Source: an uncultured Rickettsiales bacterium (GTDB taxonomy: Bacteria; Pseudomonadota; Alphaproteobacteria; Rs-D84). From it: a stretch of 9,286 bases of DNA. The notes beneath the pieces were generated by a model. The model saw only the letters and a program-made list of their open reading frames with translations. It made no database searches and was not told the origin of the DNA. A program made the position numbers and the translations under genes. Numbering within the stretch: the stretch's first letter is position 1; each line of letters begins with the position of its first letter. The DNA lies in contig UROD01000027.1 in NCBI GenBank assembly GCA_900549365.1, positions 1-9,286 on the forward strand, in the 5' to 3' direction. This document shows positions 6,661 through 9,286 of the stretch, in pieces.

Positions 6661-6697
6661 TAAGTAAAGACATATTACAAACGAAGGAGAAAAATAA

Positions 6698-8239
6698 ATG
6701 TCTTTTGTTTCTATGCCCCGTCAGGATTTGCTGTTGGCCATTGAATCTTTGGCCCAGGACAAGCAGATTGACCGCGAGATTGTGATTGAATCATTAGAGG
6801 CAGCAATCGCTAAAATCGCCAAACATAAATATGGCGAAGAATTTAACATCACAGCGACCATTGACCGCAAAAATGGGGCGATATATGTCAAACGTTTATT
6901 TACTGTTATAGAGTCCCCAGAATCCATGGGCGACGAATACGATGCCAACACTATGTTGACGGTCGCACAGGCGAAAAAATACGCTGCAAATCCTGTGGTT
7001 GGCGACGTTGTCGAAGATCCATTGCCAGAACCCGAATTTGGACGTATGGCATTTCAAACCGCAAAACAGATTATGACAACCCGCGTCCGTGATGCAGAAA
7101 AGGGTCGTCAGTACGAAGAATTCAAAGACAATATTGGTGATATTGTATCTGGTGTTGTTAAGCGTATTGAATTTGGTAATGTTTTTGTTGACATCAATGG
7201 CAAGGCCGAAGGTTACATCAAGGGCAGCGAATTGATTCCTGGTGAACGTTTGGCGGTGGGTGATCGTGTGCGTGCATTGATTATGGACGTTACGCGTTCT
7301 AATTCTGGGCCACAGATTTTCTTGACCCGTACACACCCAATGTTTATGGAAAAATTGTTTGTCCAAGAAGTACCTGAAATTTACGAAGGTGTTATTAAAA
7401 TTAAATCTGTATCACGCGCCCCAGGGTCGCATGCAAAAATTGCTGTTGAAACCCAAGACCCGTCAATTGATGCCGTTGGTATGACTGTCGGTATCAAGGG
7501 GACACGTATTCAGCCGGTTATAAACGAATGCCATGGCGAAAAAATTGACGTCATTCTGTATTCTGATGACCCTGCGGTATTTATTGTCAATGCAATGCAG
7601 CCGGCCAAGGTTGCCAAGATTATCGTTGACGAAGACACCCGCAGCGCAGCCGTCGTGGTTACCGAAGACCAACAGTCATTGGCAATCGGTCGCCGTGGTC
7701 AGAACGTCCGTTTGGCGTCACAGTTGACGGGCTGGAATATTGACGTTATGAACGAGGCCGAAGAACAAGAACGTCGCGCCAAAGAATTCAAAGAAAAGAC
7801 AGAATTGTTTATCCGTGCGCTGGACGTTGATGAAATGATTGCGCATCTGCTGATTACCGAAGGGTTCCGTACTGTCGAAGAAATTGCATTTGTTGATGCA
7901 TCTGAATTGGAATCTATCGAAGGGTTCAACCCAGAATTGGCGGCAGAATTGCAAAATCGTGCCAAGGCATATTTAACCAAGATTGAACAGGAATACATCG
8001 ACAACGGTCATGCAATGGGTATGTCTGATGATTTGTTAAAGTTCGATTTTGTGAAACGTCCAATTATTATGAAACTGGGCGAAAACGGCATCAAATCATT
8101 GTCTGATTTGGCAGATTTGGCAACCGACGAATTGGTCGAAATCTTGGGCGAAGACACAATGTCTGCGCGTTTGGCGGGCCGCGTTATTATGAAGGCACGT
8201 GAACTGGCGTATGGCATAACCCAAGGGGACGCCGAATAA
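6698..8239 (+). CDS. nusA: Transcription termination/antitermination factor NusA
   Basis: The product is 513 aa and binds RNA polymerase and nascent RNA to modulate pausing, termination and antitermination. Domain order: N-terminal polymerase-binding domain (about 1-130), S1 domain (about 145-212, IGDIVSGVVKRIEFGNVFVDI), KH1 (about 225-300, with GVIKIKSVSRAPGSHAKIAV and the loop GIKG), KH2 (about 305-355, with LAIGRRGQNVRLASQLTGW), and two C-terminal acidic repeats (about 373-427 and 447-505). The length and repeats match the proteobacterial full-length form. KH1 reads DAVGMTVGIKG where most family members have DPVGACVG-type sequence, a mild variation. The start is well supported: AAGGAG (6684-6689) lies 8 bases before the ATG. 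It is divergent from lptF and leads infB by 62 bases. The usual upstream partner rimP is absent from this locus. Confidence 0.99.
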   Translation: MSFVSMPRQDLLLAIESLAQDKQIDREIVIESLEAAIAKIAKHKYGEEFNITATIDRKNGAIYVKRLFTVIESPESMGDEYDANTMLTVAQAKKYAANPVVGDVVEDPLPEPEFGRMAFQTAKQIMTTRVRDAEKGRQYEEFKDNIGDIVSGVVKRIEFGNVFVDINGKAEGYIKGSELIPGERLAVGDRVRALIMDVTRSNSGPQIFLTRTHPMFMEKLFVQEVPEIYEGVIKIKSVSRAPGSHAKIAVETQDPSIDAVGMTVGIKGTRIQPVINECHGEKIDVILYSDDPAVFIVNAMQPAKVAKIIVDEDTRSAAVVVTEDQQSLAIGRRGQNVRLASQLTGWNIDVMNEAEEQERRAKEFKEKTELFIRALDVDEMIAHLLITEGFRTVEEIAFVDASELESIEGFNPELAAELQNRAKAYLTKIEQEYIDNGHAMGMSDDLLKFDFVKRPIIMKLGENGIKSLSDLADLATDELVEILGEDTMSARLAGRVIMKARELAYGITQGDAE

Positions 8240-8301
8240 TAAAAAACTGCGGTGCGCAGGCATTGTGGGTATTTATGTAACTAATACGGGGGTAAAAATA
8301 T
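8240..8301 (+). promoter_or_regulatory. nusA-infB intergenic spacer with GGGGG ribosome binding site
   Basis: This 62-base spacer starts with a second in-frame TAA directly after the nusA stop. It holds a small hairpin, CTGCG (8247-8251) with CGCAG (8255-8259), that is not followed by a T-run and so should not terminate. The only ribosome-binding-like sequence before the infB ATG is GGGGG at 8288-8292, nine bases upstream, which pairs with the anti-Shine-Dalgarno only through wobble. No ylxR gene is present here. Confidence 0.55.
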
Positions 8302-9286
8302 ATGGCAACACTGACATTGGGAAAATCTGTAACCATTGATGCGGTGCAAAGTAAAAAGGGCGATGCGGTACGTGTTGAACGTCGCCGTCGTGTCGTTGCG
8401 CCTGGGACACGTGAATTGCGTGATGAACCAGTTGCACCGGCAGCAACTAAAAATGCCGCAGATGAAAAATTGCGCGCTGTATTAGAGGCCGCCCGTGCCC
8501 GCGAAGAACAGCGTCGCGCCCGCGAAGCCGAAGAAGAGGCCGCCCGCGTTGCGCGCGAAGCGGAAATTGCCCGCGAAGCCGCAGAATATGAACAGGTAAA
8601 ATCGCAACTGGCCGCCCGTGAAAGTGTTGCTGCGCCTGCCCCAGAAAAACCGGCTGCATCGCAACCACAGCCCACGAAAAAGTCCGCCCCCGCACAACCA
8701 CAATCGCAAATGCCTGCGCAACCTGTGCAACAGCATCATGCATTCCGTGGTATGCGCGATGACGAAGAAGACAATGCCCGCCCGTATGGCAATCGTCACA
8801 ATTCGTCCAAGAAAGATTTCAAAAAATCAGGAAAAATTTCCCTGCATGATATTGTGATTGGTGATGGCGACGATGACGATGAAATCGGCATTCGTGGCGC
8901 AAATCGCCGCCGCAGCGAAGCGTCCCTGAAACGCTTTCGTGAAAAGGCGCGTGCAATCTTTACCGCACCCCAGAAAATTGAACACGTTGTTCAACTGGGC
9001 GAAACAATCACTGTCAAAGATTTGGCGGCCGCTATGGCGGAAAAGGTTGGCAATGTTATCAAAAAATTGATGGAAATGGGCATGATGGCGTCTCAGAATC
9101 AATCAATTGATGCCGATACCGCCGAATTGGTTGCAACTGAATTTGGTGCAACGGTTAAACGTGTTGTGACAAAACCATATGCCGACCAACTGGAACGCGA
9201 ACCTGATCCGGCGCATCTGCAACCGCGCGCACCGGTTGTCACCGTTGTGGGTCACGTTGACCATGGTAAAACGTCGTTGTTGGACG
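8302..9286 (+). CDS. infB: Translation initiation factor IF-2, N-terminal part (cut by window edge)
   Basis: The first 328 codons are present and the frame is open to the window end. IF-2 is the GTPase that places initiator tRNA on the 30S subunit and promotes subunit joining. Residues 2-35 resemble the N-terminal motif of alphaproteobacterial IF-2 (LTLGKSVTIDAV then VRVERRRRVV). Residues about 52-106 are a highly charged Ala/Arg/Glu helix, likely coiled coil. Residues 108-150 are Pro/Gln/Ala-rich linker, followed by acidic DGDDDDE (188-194). Residues about 230-285 form the conserved IF2_N domain (ETITVKDLAAAMAEKVGNVI). The P-loop G1 motif GHVDHGKT is at 317-324, four residues before the cut. 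The ATG at 8302 follows a GGGGG site. The gene follows nusA, the classic nusA-infB order. No frameshift is seen. Confidence 0.98.
   Translation, partial: MATLTLGKSVTIDAVQSKKGDAVRVERRRRVVAPGTRELRDEPVAPAATKNAADEKLRAVLEAARAREEQRRAREAEEEAARVAREAEIAREAAEYEQVKSQLAARESVAAPAPEKPAASQPQPTKKSAPAQPQSQMPAQPVQQHHAFRGMRDDEEDNARPYGNRHNSSKKDFKKSGKISLHDIVIGDGDDDDEIGIRGANRRRSEASLKRFREKARAIFTAPQKIEHVVQLGETITVKDLAAAMAEKVGNVIKKLMEMGMMASQNQSIDADTAELVATEFGATVKRVVTKPYADQLEREPDPAHLQPRAPVVTVVGHVDHGKTSLLD

Noticed and set aside
6518..6673. 52-residue N-terminal extension of LptF
   Set aside because: The strong lptF promoter lies inside it, the extension has no membrane-permease similarity, and MRILNKYFSRQL is the normal LptF beginning.
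8247..8259. Small hairpin after nusA as a terminator
   Set aside because: The stem is only 5 bp with a 3-base loop and no T-run follows, so nusA and infB are more likely co-transcribed.
8187..8675. 162-codon minus-strand open frame rich in Ser/Ala/Arg, opposite infB
   Set aside because: It is the antisense shadow of the Ala/Arg/Glu-rich IF-2 N-terminal region and has low-complexity composition with no recognisable domain.

Overview
The window looks like chromosomal core DNA from a Gram-negative alphaproteobacterium, probably an uncultured lineage with a compact genome. GC is moderate, roughly mid-40s percent by eye. The alphaproteobacterial reading rests on the LptF, LptD and IF-2 sequence style, on the LPS-export cluster next to surA, and on a dispersed palindrome of the CATTGCGAGCG...GGCAATCC type. 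Genus-level placement is not possible from the sequence alone. I see no phage, IS element, CRISPR array, tRNA or rRNA.

Layout from left to right: (1) Positions 1-40 hold the terminator of a plus-strand gene lying outside the window. (2) Positions 79-804 are a monocistronic unit: an extended -10 promoter, an OmpA-family outer-membrane lipoprotein with a glycine-zipper segment, and a strong intrinsic terminator. (3) Positions 843-903 hold a dispersed palindromic repeat and the terminator of a converging minus-strand operon. (4) Positions 916-6517, minus strand, carry a tightly packed five-gene operon transcribed lptF - lptD - surA-like - rlmN - histidine phosphatase, with three overlapping junctions and one 35-base gap. 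(5) Positions 6518-6697 are the divergent control region. It has a near-consensus promoter that would start lptF mRNA at or beside its ATG, a weaker candidate nusA promoter, and a 13-bp GAAA-loop hairpin in the nusA leader. (6) Positions 6698-9286, plus strand, carry nusA followed by infB, which is cut by the window edge inside the first GTPase motif.

The genes fall into two themes. LptF (inner-membrane permease), LptD (outer-membrane LPS translocon) and the SurA-like periplasmic chaperone (SurA-type proteins help LptD fold) serve LPS export and outer-membrane assembly. NusA, IF-2 and RlmN serve transcription elongation, translation initiation and ribosome modification. The layout departs from the usual one: no lptG lies between lptF and lptD, no pdxA or rsmA follows surA, no rimP precedes nusA, and no ylxR lies between nusA and infB.

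I did not find a convincing previously undescribed system. The best leads are the apparently leaderless lptF promoter, the nusA leader hairpin, the missing synteny partners, and the SurA homologue with a degenerate isomerase domain.
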